Positions 43,642 to 51,257 of a stretch of DNA of 64,000 bases are shown here, one piece after another. The first letter of the stretch is position 1; each line of letters starts with the position of its first letter. Source of the stretch: JBCDKH01 sp964388485 (GTDB lineage Bacteria > Planctomycetota > Phycisphaerae > Tepidisphaerales > Tepidisphaeraceae); assembly GCA_964388485.1 (NCBI GenBank), contig CAYMAS010000016.1, positions 13,949 to 77,948 of the forward strand, read 5' to 3'. Position numbers and translations under genes: made by a program. A model generated the notes under the pieces. That model was not told the DNA's origin. It saw only the letters and a program-made list of their open reading frames with translations, and did no database searches.

Positions 43642-44015
43642 GCCGCGACCCTAAAGCCTCGCCGGCTGGTGCGGAACGGAAGCAATGAAAGGTCGCCCTC
43701 GCGTTCTGATGGATCGCCGACGCGCTGCGCCTCGGCGGCCGCCGGGGTTGATGATGATGCTCAAATTCGACGCGCTCCGCGTGGAGCGCATCATCAACCG
43801 CCCAATCCTCGTTTGGCCACGGCGGCGGGGGATCGGCGGGNNNNNNNNNNGTGGAGCGCGCAGAGGGTGTCATCGGCGTGCAGCTTTTGGTCGACCTGCC
43901 TCGCCGAAAATGCACGCCATGTTCGACTATCGCCCGCCGATCACCAGGCGGCGGACACGCGGCGGTCGGTTCAGATAGCCGCAGGTGATCTCCCGGTTTG
44001 CTCTAAGCTCACGCC
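43642..44015. other. Non-coding interval containing a scaffold gap
   Basis: 374 bp between the divergent aldo/keto reductase and precorrin-2 dehydrogenase genes. It includes TTGATGATG...CATCATCAA arms (43745-43798) around a GCGCTCC-GC-GTGGAGCGC-type palindrome, and then ten Ns. No reading frame crossing it looks coding. A small gene lost in the gap cannot be excluded. Confidence 0.5.
43841..43850. other. Assembly gap (10 N)
   Basis: Ten undetermined bases join two contigs. GTGGAGCGC occurs both about 50 bases before and directly after the gap, so the break may lie in repeated or hairpin-forming sequence. The true length is unknown. Confidence 0.99.
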
Positions 44016-44651
44016 ATGTCGCCCAGCCTGCCGCTCTTCATTCACGCAAATCGGCTGCGGGTTCTGGTGATCGGGGCCGGGGCGGTGGGATCGCGACGCG
44101 TCGCCACACTCGTCGATGCCGGGGCGAGCGTAACCGTGGTTGATCCCGAGCCTCACCACCTGCCGCCCGGCGTCACGCTGCATCGCCGCCGGTTCGAGCC
44201 GTCGGACGTCGAGGGGCACCACCTCCTCATCGCCGCGACGAACGATCCGGCGACGAACGACCTCGTCAGCCGAAGCGCCGGCGACCGCCTGGTTTGTCGC
44301 GCCGACGATGCCGACGCGGGCGAGGTGACCTTCCCGGTCGCCGTCACGAGTGGCCCGATCACCGCCGCCGTCACCGCCGGCACGCCGGCGTTGACGAGAC
44401 GCTTGGCCGTCGACATCCAGATGACCATCGCTCCCGCCGCCGAACAAGCCGCGGCTTTGCGGACGCTTCGCCCGACAATCCACGCCGCCGCGCCGTCACC
44501 CGCTCAGGGCAAGCTGGCCCTCGCCGATGCCGCCAGTCCCGACGCCGCCGACCTCCTGGCCCGCGACGGTGCCGACGGCCTGCGTCTGTGGCTGGCGAAC
44601 CGACACCCGTGGCTCGCGTCGAGCCTGACGGAGCAACTGGGCGTGCCGTAG
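44016..44651 (+). CDS. Precorrin-2 dehydrogenase / sirohydrochlorin ferrochelatase (CysG N-terminal type)
   Basis: A protein of 211 residues. N-terminal Rossmann fold VLVIGAGAVGSRRVATLVDA with GASVTVVDP, then LLIAATNDPATNDLVSR and the conserved Asp region CRADDADAGEVTFPVAV. The closing GPITAAVTAGTPALTRRLAV matches the AIST-G-SPxLxRxLR segment of Met8p/CysG. It oxidises precorrin-2 to sirohydrochlorin with NAD and may insert iron, giving siroheme for sulfite or nitrite reductase, or feed heme d1/heme synthesis. No uroporphyrinogen methyltransferase is nearby. Confidence 0.87.
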   Translation: MSPSLPLFIHANRLRVLVIGAGAVGSRRVATLVDAGASVTVVDPEPHHLPPGVTLHRRRFEPSDVEGHHLLIAATNDPATNDLVSRSAGDRLVCRADDADAGEVTFPVAVTSGPITAAVTAGTPALTRRLAVDIQMTIAPAAEQAAALRTLRPTIHAAAPSPAQGKLALADAASPDAADLLARDGADGLRLWLANRHPWLASSLTEQLGVP

Positions 44652-44709
44652 CGACAAGCCGCCCGCGCCCGTCGCCACTCCTGCCCGTCGCCAACCACCC
44701 CCGTCGCCG

Positions 44710-45810
44710 CTACTCCACTCGATACGGAAGGTCGCCGTCCGCCGCAAAGGTCTTGTCGGGGCGGTCGATGAGCGTGTTGGTCGGGAAGAAGAGTTCCGGC
44801 TGAATCGAATCGGCCACGGGTCGCTTCTCGACGTGGCCGTCGAAGAAGGCCAGGTTCATCGTCGCACCCGCATGACGCCAGCCGAGCGTCTCGCCGACGG
44901 GCGTGATCCCGCCCGTCCAGTTGCCGTCGCCCACCTGAGCCGTGCCGTCGGTGAGCAGGTAGTGCGGCTGGGAGCCGTCGTTTCGGTACATCCCGCGTGC
45001 CATGAACGCTCCACCCTGACGCCGGTAGCGAGCGTTGTCGAGCGTGATGCCGCTGGAGACGATGTCCGGAGCCGTCCCCGTCACGTCGACGGTTCGCGGC
45101 CCTTCGATGAGGTAGACCTTCGACGAGTTCGGGCCTACCTTGGTGATTTTGGGCCCGTAGGTCGCGTAGAGCTCCGCCCGGCGGTAGCTGCCGGGGTCGC
45201 TCGAGTCACTGATGCCGACGCGATCACCCGTACCGAAAACGCCGTCAGCACCGAGGTCCAGACGCGGGAACGCATGGAACTGGATAACCGCCGCGTAGCT
45301 GCCGTACCGAATGTCGCCGGGCTGATAGCTGATGCCGGCCGTGTTGGTCAGTGCGGTGTAGACCTGCGAGACACTCGGGCACTCCAGGTCGAGGTCGAAC
45401 AGCCGCTGAAGCCGCTCGACGTCGTTCACCGGCAGGTCGCCCAGGACCGGGCCGAGCGTCGGGCTCATCCAGTCGAAGTTCTGCATCGCCTCGTTCGGAT
45501 CATCCGTGCTGGCCGAGCCGTCGCCGATGGCTTCGGTGCCGGGGGTGACGTTCCAGCGAGCCCCACTCGTGTGCGGCCCAGCGAGCCAGCCGTCGTGGTC
45601 GTTCGTGTAAATGATCATCGCCGTCGCCGCCGAACGCATGTTGCTGGCGCAGGCGACCGCGTTGGCACTTTCCCGCGCCCGGTTCAGCGTCGGCAGGAGG
45701 ATGCCCACGAGCAGGGCGATGATCCCGATGACGACCAGCAGCTCCACCAGAGTGAAGCCGGCGCGAAGCGAGGCACGGCGAGCGGGGCGACAAGAACAAG
45801 CAGTCGTCAT
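44710..45810 (-). CDS. H-X9-DG type pseudopilin
   Basis: A protein of 366 residues from ATG 45810. The signal is AGFTLVELLVVIGIIALLVG followed by ILLPTLNRARESANAVACAS. The C-terminal GWRHAGATMNLAFFDGHVEK is the H-X9-DG element of the family. Compared with the pseudopilin at 27289 the helix and first 60 residues are nearly the same while the outer domains differ, suggesting different surface partners. No Shine-Dalgarno is obvious. It is a lone gene convergent with the precorrin-2 dehydrogenase gene. Confidence 0.87.
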   Translation of the reverse strand: MTTACSCRPARRASLRAGFTLVELLVVIGIIALLVGILLPTLNRARESANAVACASNMRSAATAMIIYTNDHDGWLAGPHTSGARWNVTPGTEAIGDGSASTDDPNEAMQNFDWMSPTLGPVLGDLPVNDVERLQRLFDLDLECPSVSQVYTALTNTAGISYQPGDIRYGSYAAVIQFHAFPRLDLGADGVFGTGDRVGISDSSDPGSYRRAELYATYGPKITKVGPNSSKVYLIEGPRTVDVTGTAPDIVSSGITLDNARYRRQGGAFMARGMYRNDGSQPHYLLTDGTAQVGDGNWTGGITPVGETLGWRHAGATMNLAFFDGHVEKRPVADSIQPELFFPTNTLIDRPDKTFAADGDLPYRVE

Positions 45811-45980
45811 AAGGCGAGGTGGAGTGGTGGCGGCGCGAGGAGCGGCAGGGTCTTCAGGGACGGGCAGGTACGTCGGACCGTCCCACGCGGATTCACCTCC
45901 GCAAGCCACACACCATTGCGCGACAGGATGTCCAAGGTCCACACTAAGTCTTTGTTAAGGACCATCCCCTGTTGTCGGGA

Positions 45981-46029
45981 GAGCGAGGAGCGAGGAGCGA
46001 GGAGTGAGGAGTGAGGAGCGAGGAGTGGA
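45981..46029. repeat. Heptanucleotide repeat (GAGCGAG)n
   Basis: Seven consecutive 7-mers: GAGCGAG three times, GAGTGAG twice, GAGCGAG, and a final GAGTGGA. They lie in the 316-bp gap between the pseudopilin start (45810) and the CrtI-like gene (46127); the rest of the gap shows no gene. On the other strand the unit reads CTCCTCG, as in the repeats before flgC at 54368-54423. Confidence 0.8.
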
Positions 46030-46126
46030 CGGGGATGGGTTCCCGCTCGTTTCTCATCCGTCATCCCGAGCGAAGCGAGGGATGACGCGGTGGGTCGGGT
46101 TCTCGCCTTGAAAGCAGGGCCAATGG

Positions 46127-47692
46127 GTGCCCATAGCGTGTCGTCCCGTGCGTCAATTCAAGCGCATCCTCGTCATCGGCGGCGGCGTCGGCGGGCTGGT
46201 GGCCGCGGCAAGACTCGGGCACGCCGGGCACCGCGTCACCGTGCTCGAGAAGAACGCCACCGTCGGCGGCAAGCTCAATCGACGCAGCCTGCCTCATCCG
46301 ACCAAACCCGACGACCGCTTCACCTTCGACACCGGGCCCAGCCTGCTGACCCTGCCGTTCGTCTTCGAACGCCTCTTCACAGACCTCGGCGACAACCTGC
46401 ACGAGCGCCTCGACCTCCGCCGACTCGACCCGATCAGCCGATTCACCTGGCCCGACGGGACCCGCTTCGAACTCCGCGAACACCTCGACGACACGCTCGA
46501 CGGCGTCCGCGATCTGGCACCGGGCGACGTCGACGGCTTCCGCCGATTCCTCGATCGCGGCCGACACGTCTGGGATCTGGCGGGCGAGATGTTCCTCTCC
46601 AAGAGCCCGGAGCAGCTGTTCAGCCAGAAGCTCGGGCCCAAGCAGGGCCTGGGGATGGCGACGGTGCCCTTCCGCATCGGCATGTTCCGCCGGTACGCCA
46701 AGCTCGTCGATCGACACGTCCGCGACGAGCGATTGCGGGCGATTCTCTACCAATACGCGACCTATAGCGGCGTGAGTCCGTGGAAGGCCCCGGCGACGTT
46801 GTGCGTCATCCCGCACGCCGAGACCCACTTCGGCGGCTGGTACGTCATGGGCGGGATGTATCAACTGGCCATCGCGTTACGCGAGCTGGCGGAGCGGCAG
46901 GGGGTGGAGATCCTGACGGACCAGACGGTCGAGCGGCTACACGTATCGAACGGCGACGTGGTCGGCCTGACCGCCAATGGCGAGCGGCACGAGGCGGACC
47001 TGGTCGTCTGCAATGCCGACACGATCAGTGCGTTTCGCGAGTTGATCGACCCGGCGGACCGTCCGCATCGGCCTGACGCGAAGCTCGACCGCCTCGACCC
47101 CGGCGGCAGCGGGATGGTGCTCCTGCTCGGCATCGAAGGGGAGCTGCCGGAGGTGGCGCATCACCACAAGTTCATGCCGAGCGACTATTTGGGCCCGGGC
47201 GGCGACTTGCGGGCGATGTTCGACCACGGCACGACGCCCGACGATCCGTGCATCTACGTCTGTCGCAGCAGTGCGACGGACTGTTCGCAGGCCCCGGCCG
47301 GATGTGAGAACCTGTTCGTGCTCGTCAGCGCCCCGTCGATTTGGGGCAAGGGTGGACAGATCGACTGGACCACGCATGGCGATGCGTACCGGGATCGCGT
47401 GGTGGGTCTGCTGGAGGAGCGGTGCCGCTTGCGGGACTTGTCGCAGCGGATCGTGGTGGAGGATCGCTGGACGCCGCCGGATTTGCAATCAAAGTATCGC
47501 GCCAACGCCGGCGGGATCTACGGCGTCGGCGGGAGCGGCCGCCTGGACGCGTTCCTGCGTCCCCCCAACCGCGACAAGCGTCTGGGCAACCTCCTGTTCG
47601 CCGGCGGCGCCACCCACCCCGGCGGCGGCCTGCCGCTGGTGGCCCTCAGCGGCAAGATCGTCAGCGAGCTGGCGGAGACTGCTTTGAGGTAG
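46127..47692 (+). CDS. Phytoene desaturase (CrtI)-family FAD oxidoreductase
   Basis: A protein of 521 residues from GTG 46127 (GTG 46148 also possible). It begins ILVIGGGVGGLVAAARLGHA, the FAD-binding motif, followed by VTVLEKNATVGGKLNRR. Further CrtI features are FTFDTGPSLLTLPFVFERLF, TYSGVSPWKAPATLCVIPHA, WYVMGGMYQLAIALRELAER and the C-terminal LLFAGGATHPGGGLPLVALS. The family desaturates, oxidises or isomerises carotenoids; planctomycetes have several paralogues with different steps. No crtB or other carotenoid genes are adjacent. Ends in a strong palindrome overlapping the stop. Confidence 0.9.
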   Translation: MPIACRPVRQFKRILVIGGGVGGLVAAARLGHAGHRVTVLEKNATVGGKLNRRSLPHPTKPDDRFTFDTGPSLLTLPFVFERLFTDLGDNLHERLDLRRLDPISRFTWPDGTRFELREHLDDTLDGVRDLAPGDVDGFRRFLDRGRHVWDLAGEMFLSKSPEQLFSQKLGPKQGLGMATVPFRIGMFRRYAKLVDRHVRDERLRAILYQYATYSGVSPWKAPATLCVIPHAETHFGGWYVMGGMYQLAIALRELAERQGVEILTDQTVERLHVSNGDVVGLTANGERHEADLVVCNADTISAFRELIDPADRPHRPDAKLDRLDPGGSGMVLLLGIEGELPEVAHHHKFMPSDYLGPGGDLRAMFDHGTTPDDPCIYVCRSSATDCSQAPAGCENLFVLVSAPSIWGKGGQIDWTTHGDAYRDRVVGLLEERCRLRDLSQRIVVEDRWTPPDLQSKYRANAGGIYGVGGSGRLDAFLRPPNRDKRLGNLLFAGGATHPGGGLPLVALSGKIVSELAETALR

Positions 47693-47714
47693 CCGCGGAG
47701 CCTGCTCCGCGGCT
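47691..47714. repeat. 11-bp palindrome overlapping the crtI-like stop (AGCCGCGG family)
   Basis: AGCCGCGGAGC-CT-GCTCCGCGGCT, a perfect stem with a 2-base loop, starting within the TAG stop codon. It belongs with the AGCCGCGG-terminated elements elsewhere in the window and may act as a terminator, without a U-run. The remaining 160 bp before the next gene show only a candidate leader with AAGGA at the end. Confidence 0.6.
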
Positions 47715-47874
47715 CCCGCGACGGCGGTTAGCGCACCTTTCACACAACGTTCACGCACGCAGCGGCATCCGTCGATAGGTTCTGCAGCGTCGGAGGAGGA
47801 CCGTCTTCGCCAGTAGCGGAGATGCTTCTGACCCACCCCACCCGAGATCATCGGGGAGAAACCGCAAGGACCTT

Positions 47875-48858
47875 ATGCAAAAGACCATCATCACCGCCGC
47901 CACCCTCGCGGCACTCACTGCCGCAAGCTCGGCTTCGGCCGCCGAACTACTCTTCGAGGACTTCGAAGACGCTACAGTAACGTACACGACGTCAGTGCCT
48001 GAGAATCGTGCGAGGTCGGATGACTACTTCATCCGCACTGATGGAAGCAACATCAACGCGAGCTTCAGCAACGTGCAAGGGTCCTCTTACTTTGCCGCTC
48101 AAGATATCGATGGAGCAACTAGCGGTGCGACTCAGACGCAGACGTTCAGCACGAGTATTGGCGGCTTTGACAATCTAAGCTTCTCTGCTTTCTTCGCAGA
48201 AGACGACGATGGCAACAATGAAGACTGGGATGCGCCAGACTTTGTTCACGTCGACTACCGGATCGACGGCGGAACGTTACAGAATCTGTTCTGGTTGGAG
48301 AACAGTGGTTCGACCTTCAACACAGCTCCCTTCGTCGATAACGACTTCGACGGCGTCGGTGAGGGAGCTGAAATCACTGACACCTTCACCCAATTTACCC
48401 GAGCGATTGCAGGTACGGGATCTATGCTAGATCTGATCATCACGTATTCCCTTGACTCAGATGATGAAGACATCGCGATCGACAACGTCCTAATCACTGG
48501 CGATGCCGTGCCGCCGCCGAACTCGGACCCGATGTTCACACAGGACGTCTTCAACTTCACCGCTGTCGCCGGCGAGACGTCGAACTTCCTCGTCACCGCC
48601 ACGGACGACGACCTCGACACGCTCAGCTTCACCAGCGACGAAAACCTTGACTTCGTCACCGTCGGCAGCAATGGCGGCATCGAAGTCACGCCGGTCTTCC
48701 CGGACGACCTCGGTTTCTTCACCTTCGGCGTCACCGTCGACGATGGCAATGGCGGCTTGGACAATGCGACCGTCAACCTCACCGTCATCCCCGAGCCGCT
48801 CTCAGCCGGTGGCCTGGGCCTCCTGGCCCTCGTCGGCCTGCGTCGTCGCCGGGCTTGA
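47875..48858 (+). CDS. PEP-CTERM protein with cadherin-like repeat
   Basis: A protein of 327 residues with signal peptide (cut near ASSASAAE) and AAGGA before the ATG. Residues to about 205 form one domain (LLFEDFEDATVTYTTSVPEN; SIGGFDNLSFSAFFAEDDDG). Residues about 215-300 look like a cadherin/Ig-like domain (FNFTAVAGETSNFLVTATDD). The tail is VIPEPLSAGGLGLLALVGLR with RRRA. The first 500 bases are visibly less GC-rich and use more A/T-ending codons than the last 350 and the neighbours, suggesting a composite gene. Confidence 0.87.
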   Translation: MQKTIITAATLAALTAASSASAAELLFEDFEDATVTYTTSVPENRARSDDYFIRTDGSNINASFSNVQGSSYFAAQDIDGATSGATQTQTFSTSIGGFDNLSFSAFFAEDDDGNNEDWDAPDFVHVDYRIDGGTLQNLFWLENSGSTFNTAPFVDNDFDGVGEGAEITDTFTQFTRAIAGTGSMLDLIITYSLDSDDEDIAIDNVLITGDAVPPPNSDPMFTQDVFNFTAVAGETSNFLVTATDDDLDTLSFTSDENLDFVTVGSNGGIEVTPVFPDDLGFFTFGVTVDDGNGGLDNATVNLTVIPEPLSAGGLGLLALVGLRRRRA

Positions 48859-48896
48859 AGCCGCCTGACCCACGCGGCATCCGCCGCCTAACCGTC

Positions 48897-48926
48897 GCCG
48901 CCCGGTGCTCGCGAGCACCGGGCGGC
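48897..48926 (+). terminator. 30-bp perfect palindrome after the PEP-CTERM gene
   Basis: GCCGCCCGGTGCTCG followed by its exact complement, 38 bp after the stop at 48858. The stem is very GC-rich, and the sequence after it (GTTAGTC) is not a U-run. Most likely a terminator; the AGCCGCGG-family element starts 20 bp further on. Confidence 0.6.
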
Positions 48927-48945
48927 GTTAGTCGTCCGTCTCCCG

Positions 48946-49105
48946 GAGCCGCGGACCCACGGTCCGCAGGTCTGACGACTTCGAGCGTCACAGGGTCGCT
49001 CCGCTTCCCGGGAACCCGATGGCGAGGCGGAACGGAACCGCCGGGAGGCGGTCGATCCCGGTGCTGTCGGGCTCGTCAGATCGGCGGACCATGGGTCCGC
49101 GGCTC
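48946..49105. repeat. Dispersed AGCCGCGG-family repeat, full copy B
   Basis: About 160 bp starting GAGCCGCGGACC and ending GGTCCGCGGCTC. It matches copy A (20345-20517) through GGTCCGCAGGTCTGACGA, GCGTCA, GGCGGTCGATCCCGGTGCT and CTCGTCAGA, with an internal region that differs by substitutions and small indels. The ends are inverted repeats. It occupies most of the 285-bp gap between the PEP-CTERM gene and the Nei-type glycosylase gene. Confidence 0.75.
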
Positions 49106-49143
49106 AGGTCGTGGGCGGGGCGGGGGGGGTGGACGCCTTGTGA

Positions 49144-49962
49144 TCACGCTGCCCCGAGCGTCTGCCATTGCGGCGAGGCGTAGACGGTCCGATTCGCCAG
49201 GTCGAAGACCTCGATCGGGCCGCCGGTCATGGGGCAGACGTCTTTCTTGTAGACGTACCACCGGTCGCGTCGCTTGAGCTTGCCGAGCGTTCGGCCGAAC
49301 CGTTCCTTGGCGAACGCGGGCGTCACGGTGATGATGCGGTCGTACTTCACGCCCAGCTTGAGCAGGTCGACGCTGTCCCGCCAGATGCCGTCGAACTTGT
49401 CGCGCGGCAGGTCCTTCCCCGGCAGTCGCGGGTGGACCTGTTGGCGGAACAGGACCTCCGCCCGATAGATGTTGCCGATGCCGCTGACGACTTGCTGATT
49501 CATCAAGAGCGTACCGACGGGCGCGGACGACTTGCTGATGCGTCGCCAGACCTTCTCCGCGTCCGCCTTGGGATCGAGCGGGTCGGGGCCGAGACGATCG
49601 AGCAGCGTCTGGCGGGCTTCGTCGTCGTACAGCTCCGCCTTTAACGCTGCGACGATGTCGACGCAGGTTCGGCCCGCGTCGAATCGCAGCCGCACCGCCC
49701 CGCGTGGCTCGGGCGGCGGTTCTTTGAAGAGGCGGAACTTGCCGAGGAGGGCGAGGTGGACGTGCACGATTCGCGGCCCTTTGCCGGCGAAGTGGTAGAA
49801 CAGGTGTTTGCCGACCGGCTCGATCTTCGTCAGCTTGCGGCCGTCGAGCCGCTGGGCGACCTCCTCGCACCGGCCATCGGGGGCAAAGATGGTGAGCTTT
49901 TTCCCGACAATCAGCGGCTTCTGGTCACGGGCGGCCCGGTGGATGGTGTGACCTTCGGGCAC
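49144..49962 (-). CDS. Nei/Fpg-family DNA glycosylase with degenerate zinc finger
   Basis: A protein of 272 residues. It begins MPEGHTIHRAAR: Pro2 becomes the N-terminal nucleophile and Glu3 the partner, as in Nei-type enzymes. The catalytic-loop Lys lies in PVGKHLFYHF and the H2TH DNA-binding helices in LLMNQQVVSGIGNIYRAEVL. It excises oxidised bases and cuts the abasic site. At the C-terminus, the place of the CxxC...CxxC zinc finger reads VCPMTGGPIEV and NRTVYASPQWQ. Only one Cys remains while the hairpin Arg and Q are kept, so it should have a zincless finger as in NEIL1. Last gene of the TPR-FlgN-LolA operon. Confidence 0.88.
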   Translation of the reverse strand: MPEGHTIHRAARDQKPLIVGKKLTIFAPDGRCEEVAQRLDGRKLTKIEPVGKHLFYHFAGKGPRIVHVHLALLGKFRLFKEPPPEPRGAVRLRFDAGRTCVDIVAALKAELYDDEARQTLLDRLGPDPLDPKADAEKVWRRISKSSAPVGTLLMNQQVVSGIGNIYRAEVLFRQQVHPRLPGKDLPRDKFDGIWRDSVDLLKLGVKYDRIITVTPAFAKERFGRTLGKLKRRDRWYVYKKDVCPMTGGPIEVFDLANRTVYASPQWQTLGAA

Positions 49963-49983
49963 CGCCGACCGTAGGACCGGCGG

Positions 49984-50745
49984 CTACAACTGCTCTTCGG
50001 TCACGTTCCACGTCGAAAGATCCACCTCGCGGAGCGTCGGCAACCCGACGCCGTCGCGGTTGAGTCGCGGGTCGAGGAACTCGACGATCCGCAGGTTGAT
50101 CTCGCCCGCGTCGACCGTCGTCACCTGGGCCGGCAAGCCGGTGGAGGGGTCGACGTCGACCTCGATCAGCAGGAAGTCCCCGGAAAACCGCGTGTCCGGC
50201 TTGGGCGTCAGGCGAAGCCGCGTCGTGCCGGCAATCGGGTCGACCGCGTAGTCGTTGTCGGCGGAGACGTCGACGAGCTTGACGTCGAAGAGCTCCCGCA
50301 CCATCGCCGGCTCTTGGCCGATCGGTAGCGGGAAGGGGCCTTCGCTCAGCGACAACAGATCCCGCTCCGCCTCCTCCGGCGGCAGCGTGCGGCGGACCTC
50401 CGTCTTCGAGCGATAGTTGCGATCAACCAACACGCCGTCGCGAAGCAGGTATTCCAGCGGCTCTTCGAAGAACTGGCGACTGCCTGCCTCGCCCGTCGCC
50501 CGGCCGGTGAAGTAGACGTGGATCGCGTCGCCGGCCTCGCCGCGGACGAGCGTCATCGTGCCGGGCCGAATGGCCTCCTCGGCCGTGTCGAAGTCGTAGT
50601 CCGTCAGCTTCACCCGCGACTCCAGCGACGTCAACTCCTCACCGGCCGCATGCATGGCTTCGAGCAGCGGCGTGACCTCGTCGTCCGCAAGCGCGGACGT
50701 CGCGAAGGCGAGCAGAAGCGGGACGATGAGCGGGCGGAGGAACAT
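49984..50745 (-). CDS. LolA-like secreted protein
   Basis: A protein of 253 residues with signal peptide MFLRPLIVPLLLAFATSALA before DDEV. The mature part has the LolA/LolB-like pattern of planctomycete proteins: EELTSLESRVKLTDYDFDTA, GTMTLVRGEAGDAIHVYFTG, LEYLLRDGVLVDRNYRSKTE and LTPKPDTRFSGDFLLIEVDV. In Gram-negatives LolA carries lipoproteins across the periplasm; the planctomycete members are distant and their role is unproven. It lies 22 bp after the FlgN-like gene and 21 bp before the glycosylase gene, in one operon. Confidence 0.78.
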   Translation of the reverse strand: MFLRPLIVPLLLAFATSALADDEVTPLLEAMHAAGEELTSLESRVKLTDYDFDTAEEAIRPGTMTLVRGEAGDAIHVYFTGRATGEAGSRQFFEEPLEYLLRDGVLVDRNYRSKTEVRRTLPPEEAERDLLSLSEGPFPLPIGQEPAMVRELFDVKLVDVSADNDYAVDPIAGTTRLRLTPKPDTRFSGDFLLIEVDVDPSTGLPAQVTTVDAGEINLRIVEFLDPRLNRDGVGLPTLREVDLSTWNVTEEQL

Positions 50746-50767
50746 GAGGAGCGTTCGGGAGTGGCGC

Positions 50768-51241
50768 TCACGCTGAGACGCGCGACGGCCCTCGTGGTTT
50801 CGTCGAACGCTCCGCCCGATAGGCCTCCATCGCGTAGCGACGGTTCACTCGACGCACCTTTTCGCCGTCGAGCTTCACGCGTTGCCGCTCGTGGTCAGCC
50901 GTGGCCATCCGCACCCGCAAGCCGGCGGCGTCGCGATCGTCCTGCTTCGCCAGCGACGCGAGCACGTCGCGAATCGACGCAAACAGCTCCGCCGCGACGT
51001 CACGCTCCGTGGGCTCCCAATCCGCGGCGGCGTCGGGCCAGTCGGCACGAAATGGCGCAACGAGAGCATCCTGCTCGACCGCCTCAGCCGTGATGGCTTT
51101 GCGACGTTCGAGCACGCTCAAGAGCGTGTTGTGATCGCCGTCGAGAATCGCCCGCGACTGCTCACCGGCAAGACGTTCGAGCCTTTGGTACGAGGCGAGC
51201 TGCTTGCGGAGCAAGACGATGATGTCGTCGGGCGAGGTCAT
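50768..51241 (-). CDS. flgN: FlgN-like flagellar export chaperone
   Basis: A protein of 157 residues, all helical. The N-terminal pattern DIIVLLRKQLASYQRLERLA with GEQSRAILDGDHNTLLSVLE and RRKAITAEAVEQDA matches the FlgN family, which holds hook-associated proteins FlgK and FlgL before export. The C-terminus is basic. The gene is 16 bp downstream of the TPR protein gene and close to the divergent flagellar operon, which supports the assignment. Sequence conservation in this family is low, so the call relies partly on context. Confidence 0.72.
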   Translation of the reverse strand: MTSPDDIIVLLRKQLASYQRLERLAGEQSRAILDGDHNTLLSVLERRKAITAEAVEQDALVAPFRADWPDAAADWEPTERDVAAELFASIRDVLASLAKQDDRDAAGLRVRMATADHERQRVKLDGEKVRRVNRRYAMEAYRAERSTKPRGPSRVSA

Positions 51242-51257
51242 GGTTCGAGGTGATAGG

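Noticed and set aside
49081..49143. Extension of the Nei-type frame or a separate gene in the repeat B region
   Set aside because: Frames here run through the dispersed repeat and have no conserved content.
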